Shown here in pieces: positions 50,579 through 60,110 of a stretch of DNA of 64,000 nucleotides. The DNA comes from Rhizobacter sp. (GTDB lineage: Bacteria > Pseudomonadota > Gammaproteobacteria > Burkholderiales > Burkholderiaceae_C). The translations under genes and the position numbers were made by a program. Below the pieces are notes generated by a model, which made no database searches, was not told the DNA's origin, and saw only the letters and a list, made by a program, of their open reading frames with translations. Position 1 is the stretch's first letter, and each line of letters opens with the position of its first letter. Location of the stretch: NCBI GenBank assembly GCA_019635355.1, contig JAHBZQ010000001.1, positions 5,188,624-5,252,623 on the forward strand. The letters are read 5' to 3'.

Positions 50579-50658
50579 GCCTTCGATACCTCAGGCTGAG
50601 CGGTTGAGGTATTCGAAGGTGTTGCATGCCTCAGTCCGCTCAGGCTGAGGTATCGAAG
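50579..50658. repeat. REP-like double-hairpin intergenic repeat
   Basis: CTTCGATACCTCAGGCTGAGCGG at 50581 returns in inverted form at 50636-50658 with one mismatch. A further inverted copy of its outer part (TTGAGGTATTCGAAGG) lies in between, so two nested hairpins can form. It sits between the convergent aldehyde dehydrogenase and acyl-CoA dehydrogenase genes and probably stops transcription or stabilises 3' ends. Confidence 0.75.
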
Positions 50659-50671
50659 CCCAGCTCCACTC

Positions 50672-51826
50672 TCAGCCCGCCAGTTCCTTGATCATGTTCC
50701 GCGCGATCACCATCTGCTGGATCTGGCTCGTGCCCTCGTACAGGCGGAACAGCCGCACGTCGCGGTAGAAGCGCTCCATCGCATGCTCGGCGATGTAGCC
50801 CGAGCCGCCGAGGATCTGCACGCCGCGGTCGGCCACGCGGCCCACCATCTCGCTCGCATAGAGCTTCGCGCACGAGGCTTCGGTGGAGTGGGGCAGCTTG
50901 GCGTCGCGCTTGCGGGCGGCGTCGAGCACCATGCATTCGGCCGCATACAGCTCGGTCTTGCTGTCGGCGAGCATCGCCTGCACGAGCTGGAATTCGGCGA
51001 TGGGCTGGCCGAACTGCTTGCGCTCCACGGCATAGCGCAGCGCGTCGTCGAGGATGCGCTTGGCCACGCCCACGCAGATGGCGGCGATGTGGATGCGCCC
51101 CTTGTCGAGCACCTTCATCGCGGTGTAGAAGCCCTTGCCCTCCACGCCGCCGATCAGGTTTTCGGCGGGCACGCGGCAGTTGTCGAAGATCACGTCGCAG
51201 GTGTGCGCGCCTTTCTGGCCCATCTTCTTGTCGCGCTTGCCGAGCGTGATGCCGGGCGACTTGGCGTCGACGATGAAGGCCGAGATGCCCGAGGCGCCTT
51301 TCTTGGCGGGGTCGGTGCGCGCCATCAGCGTGAAGATGCCGGCCTGCGGGGCGTTGGTGATGAAGCGCTTGGTGCCGTTGACGACGTAGTGGTCGCCATT
51401 CTTGATGGCGGTGGTGCGCAGCGACGCCGAGTCGGAGCCCGAGTCGGGCTCGGTCAGCGCGAAGGAGGCAATGATCTCGCCGGTGGCCATCTTGGGCAGG
51501 AACTTCGCCTTCTGTTCCTCGGTGCCGTCCATCAGGATGCCCTGCGAGCCGATGCCCACGGTGGTGCCGAAGATGGAGCGGAAGGCCGGCGAGGTCTGGC
51601 CCATCTCGATCATGGTCAGCACCTCTTCTTCCATCGTCAGCTCGAGGCCGCCGTAGGCCTCGGGGATGGTCAGGCCGAAGAGGCCCAGCTCGCGCATCTC
51701 GTCCACGATGGCCTGCGGGATCTCGTCGGTCTCGGAGACTTCATGCTCGGCCGGCACGAGGCGCTCGCGCACGAAGCGGCGCACGCTGTCGACGAGGGCG
51801 GTCAGGATTTCTGGGTCGCGGATCAT
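50672..51826 (-). CDS. Acyl-CoA dehydrogenase
   Basis: The product has 384 residues from ATG 51826 (MIRDPEILTALVDSVRRFVR). Family motifs are ASFALTEPDSGSDSASLRTT (FAD/substrate contact), FGQPIAEFQLVQAMLADSKT, QILGGSGYIAEHAMERFYRD and the catalytic Glu in RLYEGTSQIQQM. It oxidises acyl-CoA to enoyl-CoA and passes electrons to ETF. Chain-length preference cannot be read directly; the position of the catalytic Glu fits short/medium-chain enzymes. No beta-oxidation operon is adjacent. Confidence 0.94.
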   Translation of the reverse strand: MIRDPEILTALVDSVRRFVRERLVPAEHEVSETDEIPQAIVDEMRELGLFGLTIPEAYGGLELTMEEEVLTMIEMGQTSPAFRSIFGTTVGIGSQGILMDGTEEQKAKFLPKMATGEIIASFALTEPDSGSDSASLRTTAIKNGDHYVVNGTKRFITNAPQAGIFTLMARTDPAKKGASGISAFIVDAKSPGITLGKRDKKMGQKGAHTCDVIFDNCRVPAENLIGGVEGKGFYTAMKVLDKGRIHIAAICVGVAKRILDDALRYAVERKQFGQPIAEFQLVQAMLADSKTELYAAECMVLDAARKRDAKLPHSTEASCAKLYASEMVGRVADRGVQILGGSGYIAEHAMERFYRDVRLFRLYEGTSQIQQMVIARNMIKELAG

Positions 51827-51978
51827 GATTTTTGGATGGCAGTGCTGAAAAGCCGGAAGCCTAACGCTTCTCGTGTTGTCACCTAGGCGACGTTGGCGGT
51901 GCCCCTGCTGCCAGCCTGCCGCCAGCAGTCTTCGCGGCTTGTGCCTACCATGCCGGCCTCGCATCAAGACGAGCTTCC

Positions 51979-52937
<959 letters not shown>

Positions 52938-52941
<4 letters not shown>

Positions 52942-53720
52942 GCGGCACTGTTGGAGCTTTCAATCGCCACGGCGTGCTCGCGCTGTACCGCTTCGAGATG
53001 GCGCGCTTCTTCCGCACGGTGGGGCAGAGCCTCGTCACGCCGGTGATCACCACCTCGCTGTACTTCGTGGTCTTCGGCTCGGCGATCGGCCAGCACATGC
53101 AGAACGTGAACGGCGTGCCGTATGGCGCCTTCATCGTGCCGGGGCTGATCATGCTGTCGGTGTTCACGCAGAGCTTGTCGAACGCATCCTTCGGCATCTA
53201 CTTCCCGCGCTTCACCGGCACGGTCTACGAGATCCTGTCGGCGCCCATCTCGCCCTTCGAGATGGTGGTGGCCTATGTGGGGGCGGCGGCCACCAAGTCG
53301 GTGATCCTCGGGTTGGTGACGCTCGCGACCGCGGCCTTCTTCGTGCCGCTGCACGTCGCGCACCCGGTGTGGATGGTGGGCTTCCTGGTGCTCACCGCCG
53401 TGACCTTCAGCCTCTTCGGTTTCATCATCGGGATCTGGGCCAAGGGCTTCGAGCAGCTGCAGCTCATCCCCATGCTCGTGATCACGCCGCTCACCTTCCT
53501 GGGTGGCGCGTTCTACTCGATCGACATGCTGCCGCCGCTGTGGCGCACCGTCACGCTCTTCAACCCGGTGGTCTACCTGATCGACGGCTTTCGCTGGAGC
53601 TTCGTGAACACCGCCGACGTGGGCGTGGGCTGGAGCCTCGCGGCGGTGAGCTTCCTGCTCGTGGTGTGCATGGGCGTCGTGGCGTGGATGGTGCGCACCG
53701 GGTACCGCCTCAAGAATTGA
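52938..53720 (+). CDS. ABC-2 type exporter permease
   Basis: The product has 260 residues with six predicted membrane helices, for example LVTPVITTSLYFVVFGSAIG, VILGLVTLATAAFFVPL, LVLTAVTFSLFGFIIGIWAK and AAVSFLLVVCMGVVAWM. The segment LTFLGGAFYSIDMLPPLWR is typical of ABC-2/YadH-like permeases. It forms the membrane half of the exporter with the upstream ATPase. Confidence 0.92.
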
Positions 53721-53748
53721 CCTGGCGCAAGCCGATGCCGGCGCCAGG
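53721..53748 (+). terminator. Hairpin after the ABC exporter genes
   Basis: The stem CCTGGCGC/GCGCCAGG has a 12-base loop and starts directly after the permease stop codon. There is no T-run, so it may be a weak or Rho-assisted terminator or an mRNA 3' end stabiliser. Confidence 0.5.
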
Positions 53749-53791
53749 CGCATCACGCTCAAGACCCTGATGCCCTTGCCGATATCGGGTC

Positions 53792-55243
53792 ATGAAACTC
53801 CTCAGCCCCAGGTCTGTGCTGTCGGCGCTGCGCGCCCGGCTCGCGCCTGGCGCCGTGGGCGCGCCGTCGCCCATCGTCGTGAACCCGCGGGCGCTCGACG
53901 GCGCCAACGATCCGCTCACCGGCTTGCCGGGCCTCACGGCTTTCGAGGGGCTGCTGGCCCAGGCGGCGCGGCAGGCCGATGCGAACTCGACGCAACTCGC
54001 GCTGCTCTTCGTCAACCTCGACGACCTCCACTCGGTGAACCTCGCCGCGGGCCGCCCCGCCGGTGACTTCGTGCTGCGCCAGGCGGCCAAGCGCCTGCGC
54101 TCGATGGTCAAGCCCTTCATGGCGGCGCGGCTCGTGGGCGACGAGTTCCTGCTGCTGATGGCCGACGACCCGCAGCCGCGCGATGCTTCGGCGCTCGCGC
54201 AGCAGGTGCAGGCGTCGATCGGCATGCCCTTCCCGCTGGAGCGCGGCGAGATCTCGCTCAGCTGCTCGATCGGCATCGCGATGTACCCCGAGCACGGCGC
54301 GCTCTCGACCATGATCGCGCACGCCCAGGCCGCGATGGGCGAGGCCAAGGCTTCGGGTGGTGCGAGCCATGCCTTCTTCGAGCCGCGCATGATGCGCGGC
54401 AAGCGAGACCAGCTCGAGCTGCTGCAGGACCTGCGGCGTGCACTCTCGCTCAAGCAGCTGGAGCTCTACTACCAGCCCAAGATCCACGCCCCGAGCGGCG
54501 AGATCACCGGCGCCGAAGCCCTGCTGCGCTGGAACCACCCGACGCGCGGCATGGTGAGCCCGGGTGTCTTCATCCCGATGGCCGAGCGCTACGGCCTCAT
54601 CACCCAGCTCGGCAGCTGGGTCATCGACGAAGCCTGCCGCCAGGCACGCGAGTGGCGCGATCTTGGGCTGCGGCTGAAGGTCGCGATCAACCTCTCGGCG
54701 CACCAGTTGCGCCAGGCGAGCCTCGCCTCGGAGATTGCCGATGCCTTGAACAAGCACCAGATCAACCCCGACCTCATCACCTGCGAGATCACGGAGACGA
54801 GCGCGATGGAAGACGTGACGACCACCGTGCGCGTGCTCGGCGAGCTCGACACGCTGGGCGTGCACCTCTCCATCGACGATTTCGGCACCGGGCATTCGAG
54901 CCTGTCGTACCTGCGCACCCTGCCGGCCGACGAGCTGAAGATCGACCGCAGCTTCGTGCTCGACCTCGAGACCAGCGAAGACGCCCGCAAGGTGGCGCTG
55001 GCGGTGGTCAACCTCGCCAAGGCACTCGACCTCAAGGTGGTCGCCGAAGGGGTGGAGACCGAAGGCCAGAACCGCATCCTGCGCGACATGGGCTGCGACC
55101 AGCTGCAGGGCTACCTCTTCGCCAAGCCGATGTCGGCCAAGGCGATCGCGCTCTGGGCGATGGAGGACGAAGGCCCGCGCACGATGGCGTTCCGGGCCTC
55201 CGTCTTCAGGCCGACCGGCTTCCGGGACACCGCGCCCTCATGA
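53792..55243 (+). CDS. GGDEF/EAL domain protein (probable c-di-GMP phosphodiesterase)
   Basis: The product has 483 residues with no membrane segment. The N-terminal GGDEF domain is degenerate at the active site (ARLVGDEFLLL, VGDEF in place of GGDEF). The C-terminal EAL domain keeps GAEALLRW, the Asn and Glu sites (INLSAHQL, CEITETSAM) and DDFGTGHSSLSYLRTLP followed by LKIDRSFV, so it should hydrolyse c-di-GMP. The degenerate GGDEF domain may bind GTP to activate the EAL domain, as in other hybrids. The start ATG has no strong Shine-Dalgarno. Confidence 0.9.
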   Translation: MKLLSPRSVLSALRARLAPGAVGAPSPIVVNPRALDGANDPLTGLPGLTAFEGLLAQAARQADANSTQLALLFVNLDDLHSVNLAAGRPAGDFVLRQAAKRLRSMVKPFMAARLVGDEFLLLMADDPQPRDASALAQQVQASIGMPFPLERGEISLSCSIGIAMYPEHGALSTMIAHAQAAMGEAKASGGASHAFFEPRMMRGKRDQLELLQDLRRALSLKQLELYYQPKIHAPSGEITGAEALLRWNHPTRGMVSPGVFIPMAERYGLITQLGSWVIDEACRQAREWRDLGLRLKVAINLSAHQLRQASLASEIADALNKHQINPDLITCEITETSAMEDVTTTVRVLGELDTLGVHLSIDDFGTGHSSLSYLRTLPADELKIDRSFVLDLETSEDARKVALAVVNLAKALDLKVVAEGVETEGQNRILRDMGCDQLQGYLFAKPMSAKAIALWAMEDEGPRTMAFRASVFRPTGFRDTAPS

Positions 55244-55399
55244 GCCCACCGCTGCGCGGCAGATCGCCAGCAGCGGCACCGAGGCGATCCACGCGGCGTT
55301 GAGTGCCGCCAGCAGCACGGTGAGCCCGCAGTGGCCGAGCACCACGACGCCGCAGGCCGCGAGGCCCTTGCCGACACGGTTCATGCCCACGCGGTTCAT
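55238..55399 (-). CDS. Small two-helix membrane protein
   Basis: The product has 53 residues, starting at ATG 55399 which overlaps the DUF899 stop (ATGA). The peptide reads MNRVGMNRVGKGLAACGVVV followed by a hydrophobic stretch (LTVLLAALNAAWIASVPLLA), so one or two membrane helices are likely. The four-base overlap supports it as a real gene. Its stop overlaps the convergent GGDEF/EAL gene by a few bases. Function unknown. Confidence 0.6.
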   Translation of the reverse strand: MNRVGMNRVGKGLAACGVVVLGHCGLTVLLAALNAAWIASVPLLAICRAAVGS

Positions 55400-56157
55400 G
55401 ACGCCTCGCAGCCGCAGGCGCTGCCCGTCTTCTTCGCCGTCTCGTAGCGGTCGTGGTGGCGCACCCAGTCCATGCCGTGCGAGAGCTTGTCTTCGTCGCG
55501 GCCCTTGGGCGCGATGTCGATCAGGTCGTAGGCGCCCATCATCAGCTCCACCCCGCGGCCATAGGTGGAGTAGGTGTGGAAGACCTGCCCGTTCTCGTCG
55601 CGATAGAAGGCGCTGACGCCCGGCGCTTCTTCATGCGGGAAGGCGGTCATGCCGTAGTTGTAGAAGACCTCGCCACGCTGCCGCTCCTCGGGGGTGAAGC
55701 TCACGTGGAAGTCGAAGTTGAACTCGCAGCCGTTGGACGAGACCCACGGGAACTGCCAGCCCATGCGGTGCTTGAAGCGCTCGATCTCGGCCAGCGGGGC
55801 GCGTGAAATCGCCACGAAGCTCAGGTCGCGTGCGGCCAAGTGGGGCAGGGCGCCGTCGATGTGGTCGGCCATGAACGAGCAGCCCACGCAGCCTTCTTCC
55901 CAGCCCGGGGCCAGCATGAAGTGCTGCACGATGAGCTGGCGGCGGCCTTCGAACAGATCGGCCAGCGTGCGTGGGCCGGTGGGCGTGTCGAAGACGTAAG
56001 GCTTGTCGACGAGCACCCACGGCAGTTTCTGCCGGTCGCGGGCGAGCTGGTCGCTCAGGCGCGACATCTCCTTCTCGCGCGCCAGCAGCGCCTTGCGTTC
56101 GGCGACCCAGCGGTCACGGGTGACGATGGGGTGGTTCAGGGTTTCAGCAGTGCTCAT
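55396..56157 (-). CDS. DUF899 thioredoxin-like protein
   Basis: The product has 253 residues from ATG 56157. A predicted thioredoxin fold carries a CxxC pair in GWEEGCVGCSFMADHIDGAL (about residues 89-93). DUF899 hallmarks include LPWVLVDKPYVF, WQFPWVSSNGCEFNFDF and a dithiol-rich C-terminus GSACGCEAS. It may be a peroxiredoxin-like reductase; this is not established. It is followed by the small membrane protein and preceded by the propeller gene in the same direction. Confidence 0.88.
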   Translation of the reverse strand: MSTAETLNHPIVTRDRWVAERKALLAREKEMSRLSDQLARDRQKLPWVLVDKPYVFDTPTGPRTLADLFEGRRQLIVQHFMLAPGWEEGCVGCSFMADHIDGALPHLAARDLSFVAISRAPLAEIERFKHRMGWQFPWVSSNGCEFNFDFHVSFTPEERQRGEVFYNYGMTAFPHEEAPGVSAFYRDENGQVFHTYSTYGRGVELMMGAYDLIDIAPKGRDEDKLSHGMDWVRHHDRYETAKKTGSACGCEAS

Positions 56158-56260
56158 GGTTTCGCTCCTTTGGCGTGGTGAAAGACAAAGCGCTGCCCAG
56201 CACCCTCGCGGGGCGCGCTCGATGGGGAACTGGAGAGGTGGCGCTCGCGGCGCCGTCAGG

Positions 56261-56914
56261 TCAGGCGGTGGCCTTCTTGGGCCGCTTGACGGCGCGCACC
56301 TTGCCGCTGCCGCCACCGCCGCAATAGAAGAGGTCGGCGCCATCGGATTCGAGGCCGCTCACGCCCACACCTTGGGGCATCTGCAGGCGCTCGTGCACCG
56401 CGCCGCTCTGTGGGTCGATGCGGCGCAGCTCGCTTTCGTCGCCCTCCCACACGCCGTGCCACAACTCGCCGTCGACCCAGGTGACGCCGGTCACGAAGCG
56501 GTTGGACTCGATGGTGCGCAGCACGCGCCCGGTCTCGGGGTCGATCTGGTGGATCTTGCGGTCGCGGTACTGGCCGACCCAGAGGCTGCCCTCGGCCCAG
56601 GCCATGCCCGAGTCGGTGCCGTTGCCGGGCGCGGGGATGGAGGCGAGCACACGGCCGCTCGCCGGGTCGATCTTGTCGATGCGCTTTTCGGCGATCTGGT
56701 AGAGGTGCTTGCCGTCGAAGGCGGTGCCCGCATCGGCCGGCACGCCGATCGAGCGCTTGACGGCGCCGCTCCGCGGTTCGATGGCGATCAGCTTCGCGCC
56801 CGCCGCGGCCCAGACGTGCTCGCCGTCGTGCGTGACGCCGCCGATCGACGTGGCGCCCTCGAAGGGGCCGTACTCGCGCACGATCTCGGCGGCTTGTGTG
56901 TGGGGGGTGCTCAT
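56261..56914 (-). CDS. Beta-propeller protein (Vgb/SMP30-like)
   Basis: The product has 217 residues from ATG 56914. It has repeated blades of about 40 residues with the pattern IDPxSGRVL (AIEPRSGAVKRSIG, IDPASGRVLASIP, IDPETGRVLRTIE, IDPQSGAVHERLQ), that is about five blades, and ends in a basic tail (VRAVKRPKKATA). There is no signal peptide. It resembles lactonase-like or streptogramin-lyase-like propellers, but no catalytic residues are obvious. It lies between the HTH regulator and DUF899 genes, in the same direction, likely one regulated unit. Confidence 0.78.
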   Translation of the reverse strand: MSTPHTQAAEIVREYGPFEGATSIGGVTHDGEHVWAAAGAKLIAIEPRSGAVKRSIGVPADAGTAFDGKHLYQIAEKRIDKIDPASGRVLASIPAPGNGTDSGMAWAEGSLWVGQYRDRKIHQIDPETGRVLRTIESNRFVTGVTWVDGELWHGVWEGDESELRRIDPQSGAVHERLQMPQGVGVSGLESDGADLFYCGGGGSGKVRAVKRPKKATA

Positions 56915-56954
56915 CGGTGTCGTCTCCTGCGTGGGGCTGCGCGATGGAGCAAAT

Positions 56955-58175
56955 CTACGTGAGCGGAAGCGTTGAGGGGAGTAACAAGATCGTCGTGAAT
57001 CCGGCGATGGGCGTGGCGAGCCAGCGTTGCGCGCGGGCCCGGCCGATGGCGCGCACACGGCCCTGGGCTTCGAGCTCGGCGAGTGCGCGCTGCACGGTGC
57101 GCTGGCTGGTGTCCATCGCCAGCGCGAGCGCCGAGGTCGACCAGGCCGCGCCGTCGGTGAGCAGTGCCTGCAGCGAGGCCTGCTCGCCGTCGATGGGCGG
57201 CACCAGCACGGCCAGCGGCCGCGCGTCGAGCGGGGCGAGCGCGAAGCCGCGCGCGGTGGCCTCGATGCGCGCGACGTGCACGGCGAGCTTGCGCAGCCGA
57301 CCGATCTCCACCCGCAGGCGCGCGCGGTGTGTCTCGTCGGGCTGGCGGGTGCGGAAGGCGCGCTCGATCAGCGTGTCGCGCGGCACGTCGTGCGGCCAGG
57401 CTTCGGCGAGCGCACGGGCCAGCGCAAAGAGCACCGGTCGGCGCGCCAGCGGCAGCCACGCCTCGCCGGCGCGCAGGCCGTGGCGGCAGGCGTCGAGCAC
57501 CAGCGCGCCGGAATCGAAGAGCGCCTCCACTTCATCCAGGCGCAGGGGGCGTTCGCCGTCGGGGTGCAGTTGACGCGCCGCCGGCTGCTCCAGGGCCGAG
57601 CGTGCCGCCTTGACCTCGCCCGCCAGCGCCACGATGCCGGCCCGCTCGGCGGCGGCCTGCGCCCGGGCAAGTGCGGCCTGCGCATCGCGGGTGTGCAGCG
57701 AACGCAGCGCGATCTCGGCCGACACCAGCTCGGCCACCGCGCGCAGCGGCGGCGCAAGCGCGCGCCCGTCAAGCTGGCGCAGCGTGTCGGCCGCGGCACC
57801 GAGGCGGCCGAGCAGCAGCTGGTGCCGCGCGGCGATGAGGCGTGCCTGCAATGCGTTCGCATGGTCGGCATGCGCTTCGAGGCTCGCGAGGGCCGTCTGC
57901 AGGGTGCGCGGCGAATCGCCCAGCTCGCGCATCGCGAGCGCCACCTCGGCTTCGGCCACCACGCAGCGCGCGCGGGCCAGCGTTTCATGCTTGCCGAAGG
58001 CACGCCCGGCCCGGCGCAGCAGCTCACGCGCGCGCGGCAATTCGCCGAGTTGCGCCATCGCGATGCCGCGCAAGGCGAGCGCGGGTGGGTCGTCGCGCAG
58101 GCTGATGCGCTTGAGCGCGCTGAGCGCGTCACCGGCGGCGAGCGAGCGGGCTGATGCAGCGATGAGCGAATCCAT
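56955..58175 (-). CDS. TPR-containing transcriptional regulator with C-terminal winged helix
   Basis: The product has 406 residues. The first 200 residues are Ala-rich helical repeats (for example LALRGIAMAQLGELPRAREL and ARLIAARHQLLLGRLGAAAD). A middle region resembles transcriptional-activator winged-helix folds (RARLRVEIGRLRKLAVHVAR). The C-terminus has a DeoR/GntR-like HTH (SALALAMDTSQRTVQRALAE, LEAQGRVRAIGRAR). I recall similar regulators beside DUF899 genes. Its ATG is 40 bp from the divergent gene at 58216, so it may control both directions. Confidence 0.75.
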   Translation of the reverse strand: MDSLIAASARSLAAGDALSALKRISLRDDPPALALRGIAMAQLGELPRARELLRRAGRAFGKHETLARARCVVAEAEVALAMRELGDSPRTLQTALASLEAHADHANALQARLIAARHQLLLGRLGAAADTLRQLDGRALAPPLRAVAELVSAEIALRSLHTRDAQAALARAQAAAERAGIVALAGEVKAARSALEQPAARQLHPDGERPLRLDEVEALFDSGALVLDACRHGLRAGEAWLPLARRPVLFALARALAEAWPHDVPRDTLIERAFRTRQPDETHRARLRVEIGRLRKLAVHVARIEATARGFALAPLDARPLAVLVPPIDGEQASLQALLTDGAAWSTSALALAMDTSQRTVQRALAELEAQGRVRAIGRARAQRWLATPIAGFTTILLLPSTLPLT

Positions 58176-58215
58176 CGCGCGAGGTTAGCGCGGGTGCTGC
58201 GGGACAATCCCGCGC

Positions 58216-58407
58216 ATGAGTTCTCCAGACGCGCCGAACCCCGATCCGAAACCCGAGCCGCCGGTGCCGCCCGATTTCGACCAGTGCTGCGGCAACGGCT
58301 GCGAGCCGTGCATCTTCGACCTGCACGACATGGCGATGGACCAATACCGCCAGGCGCTGCGTGCGTGGAACGCACGGCACCCTGAAGCGCCTGCCGCCGC
58401 CGGCTGA
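58216..58407 (+). CDS. Oxidoreductase-like domain protein (small, Cys-rich)
   Basis: The product has 63 residues. A Pro-rich N-terminus is followed by CCGNGCEPCIFDLHDMAMDQ, the hallmark of the short oxidoreductase-like domain with four Cys that may bind metal or form disulfides. This domain is conserved from bacteria to mitochondria, with poorly defined function. It is divergent from the TPR regulator. Confidence 0.88.
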   Translation: MSSPDAPNPDPKPEPPVPPDFDQCCGNGCEPCIFDLHDMAMDQYRQALRAWNARHPEAPAAAG

Positions 58408-58541
58408 GCCGCCCGCCGCGCGCGGAAAAGTGCCGCTTGGGGCACATCTCGGCCGCTCAAGATCGAGCCCGACCTGCCGAGAAGTGTTGTGGGGCGGTGC
58501 CGCTGCTGCGGCATCCGTTGTTGCAACCCTCTTGGACAGTC

Positions 58542-60104
58542 ATGGAAACTTTTAACAACATGCGGCTGGGCAAGCGCTTGGCATGTGTCTTCGCCTCGAT
58601 CATCGGCATCTTCGTGCTGGTGGTGGCGGTGGCCTTCTTCAGCACCCGCAGCCTCGCCGAGGCCGACCGCTGGAACACCCACACCTACAAGGTGCTGGGC
58701 CTGGGCGACCAGACGCTCTCAGCGATGGTCAACATGGAAACCGGCGCGCGCGGCTACATGCTGTCGGGCGAAGACGCCTTCCTCGCCCCCTGGAAGGAGG
58801 GGCAGGAGACCTTCGCCAAGGCGTGGGACGAGGTCAAGAAGCTCACCGCCGACAACGCCGAGCAGCAGAAGCGGCTCGATGCGATGAAGACCCGCCGCGA
58901 CGAGTTCGTGGCGGTGGTCGACGAGCTCATCAAGATGCGCCGCGACGTGAAGGCCGGCGCGGTGTTGATCGACCACTTCCTGCTCGAGTTCGCCAAGGGC
59001 CGCGACAAGGCCGCGATGGACGGTTTTCGTGCGCTGAACGCGGAGTTTGCGGGCGCCGAGAAGGCGCTGCTCGAGAGCCGGGCGGCGGCAGCCGAGGCCA
59101 CGCGGGCCCGCATGAACACCGTGCTGATCGGCGGGCTGCTGCTGTCGCTGCTGGTGGCGGGCGGGCTGGGCCTTTTGCTCGCACGCTCGGTGCTGGGTCA
59201 ACTCGGCGGCGAGCCGAGCGAGGCGGCCGAGGTGGCCAAGCGCATCGCGCAGGGCCAGCTCGACACGCCCATCCACGTGGCGCCGGGCGATTCGACGAGC
59301 CTCATGTTCGCCATGAAAACCATGGCCGGCAGCCTGCGCGAGATCGTCTCGACCATCCGGGCTGGCGTGGACAACGTGTCGACGGCCAGCACGCAGATCG
59401 CCACCGGCAACCAGGACCTGAGTTCGCGCACCGAGCAGCAGTCCTCGAACCTGCAGCAGACCGCCGCTTCGATGGAAGAGCTGACCAGCACCGTGCGAAA
59501 CAGTGCCGACAACGCCCGCCAGGCCTCGCAGCTCGCCACCAGCGCGAGCGACGCGGCGGCCAAGGGCGGCGAGGTGGTGGGCCGCGTGGTCACCACGATG
59601 GAGCGCATCAGCAACTCCAGCAAGAAGATCGCCGAGATCATCGGCGTGATCGACGGCATCGCCTTCCAGACCAACATCCTCGCGTTGAACGCCGCGGTGG
59701 AAGCCGCGCGCGCCGGCGAGCAGGGTCGTGGTTTCGCGGTGGTGGCCGGCGAGGTGCGCAGCCTCGCTCAGCGCAGCGCGGAGGCGGCTCGCGAGATCAA
59801 GAGCATGATTTCCGATTCGGTGGAGACGGTCGACAGCGGCAGCCGTCTCGTGCAGGACGCCGGCTCGGCGATGGGCGAGATCGTGCAGCAGGTGCGGCGC
59901 GTCACCGACCTCATCGGCGAGATCAGCTCGGCCGCGGTGGAGCAGAGCTCGGGCATCGGCCAGGTCAACACCGCCATCGCCGACATGGACAAGGTGACGC
60001 AGCAGAACGCCGCGTTGGTGGAAGAGAGTGCCGCCGCCGCCGAGACGCTGAGCGAGCAGGCGCGTCGCCTGGCCGACGCGGTGAGCGTGTTCAGGGTGTC
60101 CTGA
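58542..60104 (+). CDS. Methyl-accepting chemotaxis protein with CHASE3-like sensor
   Basis: The product has 520 residues from ATG 58542. Membrane helix 1 is at about residues 13-33 (VFASIIGIFVLVVAVAFF). A helical periplasmic domain of about 150 residues contains NMETGARGYMLSGEDAFLAP, the CHASE3-type signature. Membrane helix 2 (LIGGLLLSLLVAGGLGLLLA) is followed by HAMP and the signalling hairpin tip ALNAAVEAARAGEQGRGFAV. No C-terminal CheR-binding pentapeptide is present (it ends SVFRVS). The ligand is unknown. Confidence 0.94.
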   Translation: METFNNMRLGKRLACVFASIIGIFVLVVAVAFFSTRSLAEADRWNTHTYKVLGLGDQTLSAMVNMETGARGYMLSGEDAFLAPWKEGQETFAKAWDEVKKLTADNAEQQKRLDAMKTRRDEFVAVVDELIKMRRDVKAGAVLIDHFLLEFAKGRDKAAMDGFRALNAEFAGAEKALLESRAAAAEATRARMNTVLIGGLLLSLLVAGGLGLLLARSVLGQLGGEPSEAAEVAKRIAQGQLDTPIHVAPGDSTSLMFAMKTMAGSLREIVSTIRAGVDNVSTASTQIATGNQDLSSRTEQQSSNLQQTAASMEELTSTVRNSADNARQASQLATSASDAAAKGGEVVGRVVTTMERISNSSKKIAEIIGVIDGIAFQTNILALNAAVEAARAGEQGRGFAVVAGEVRSLAQRSAEAAREIKSMISDSVETVDSGSRLVQDAGSAMGEIVQQVRRVTDLIGEISSAAVEQSSGIGQVNTAIADMDKVTQQNAALVEESAAAAETLSEQARRLADAVSVFRVS

Positions 60105-60110
60105 GCCTGC

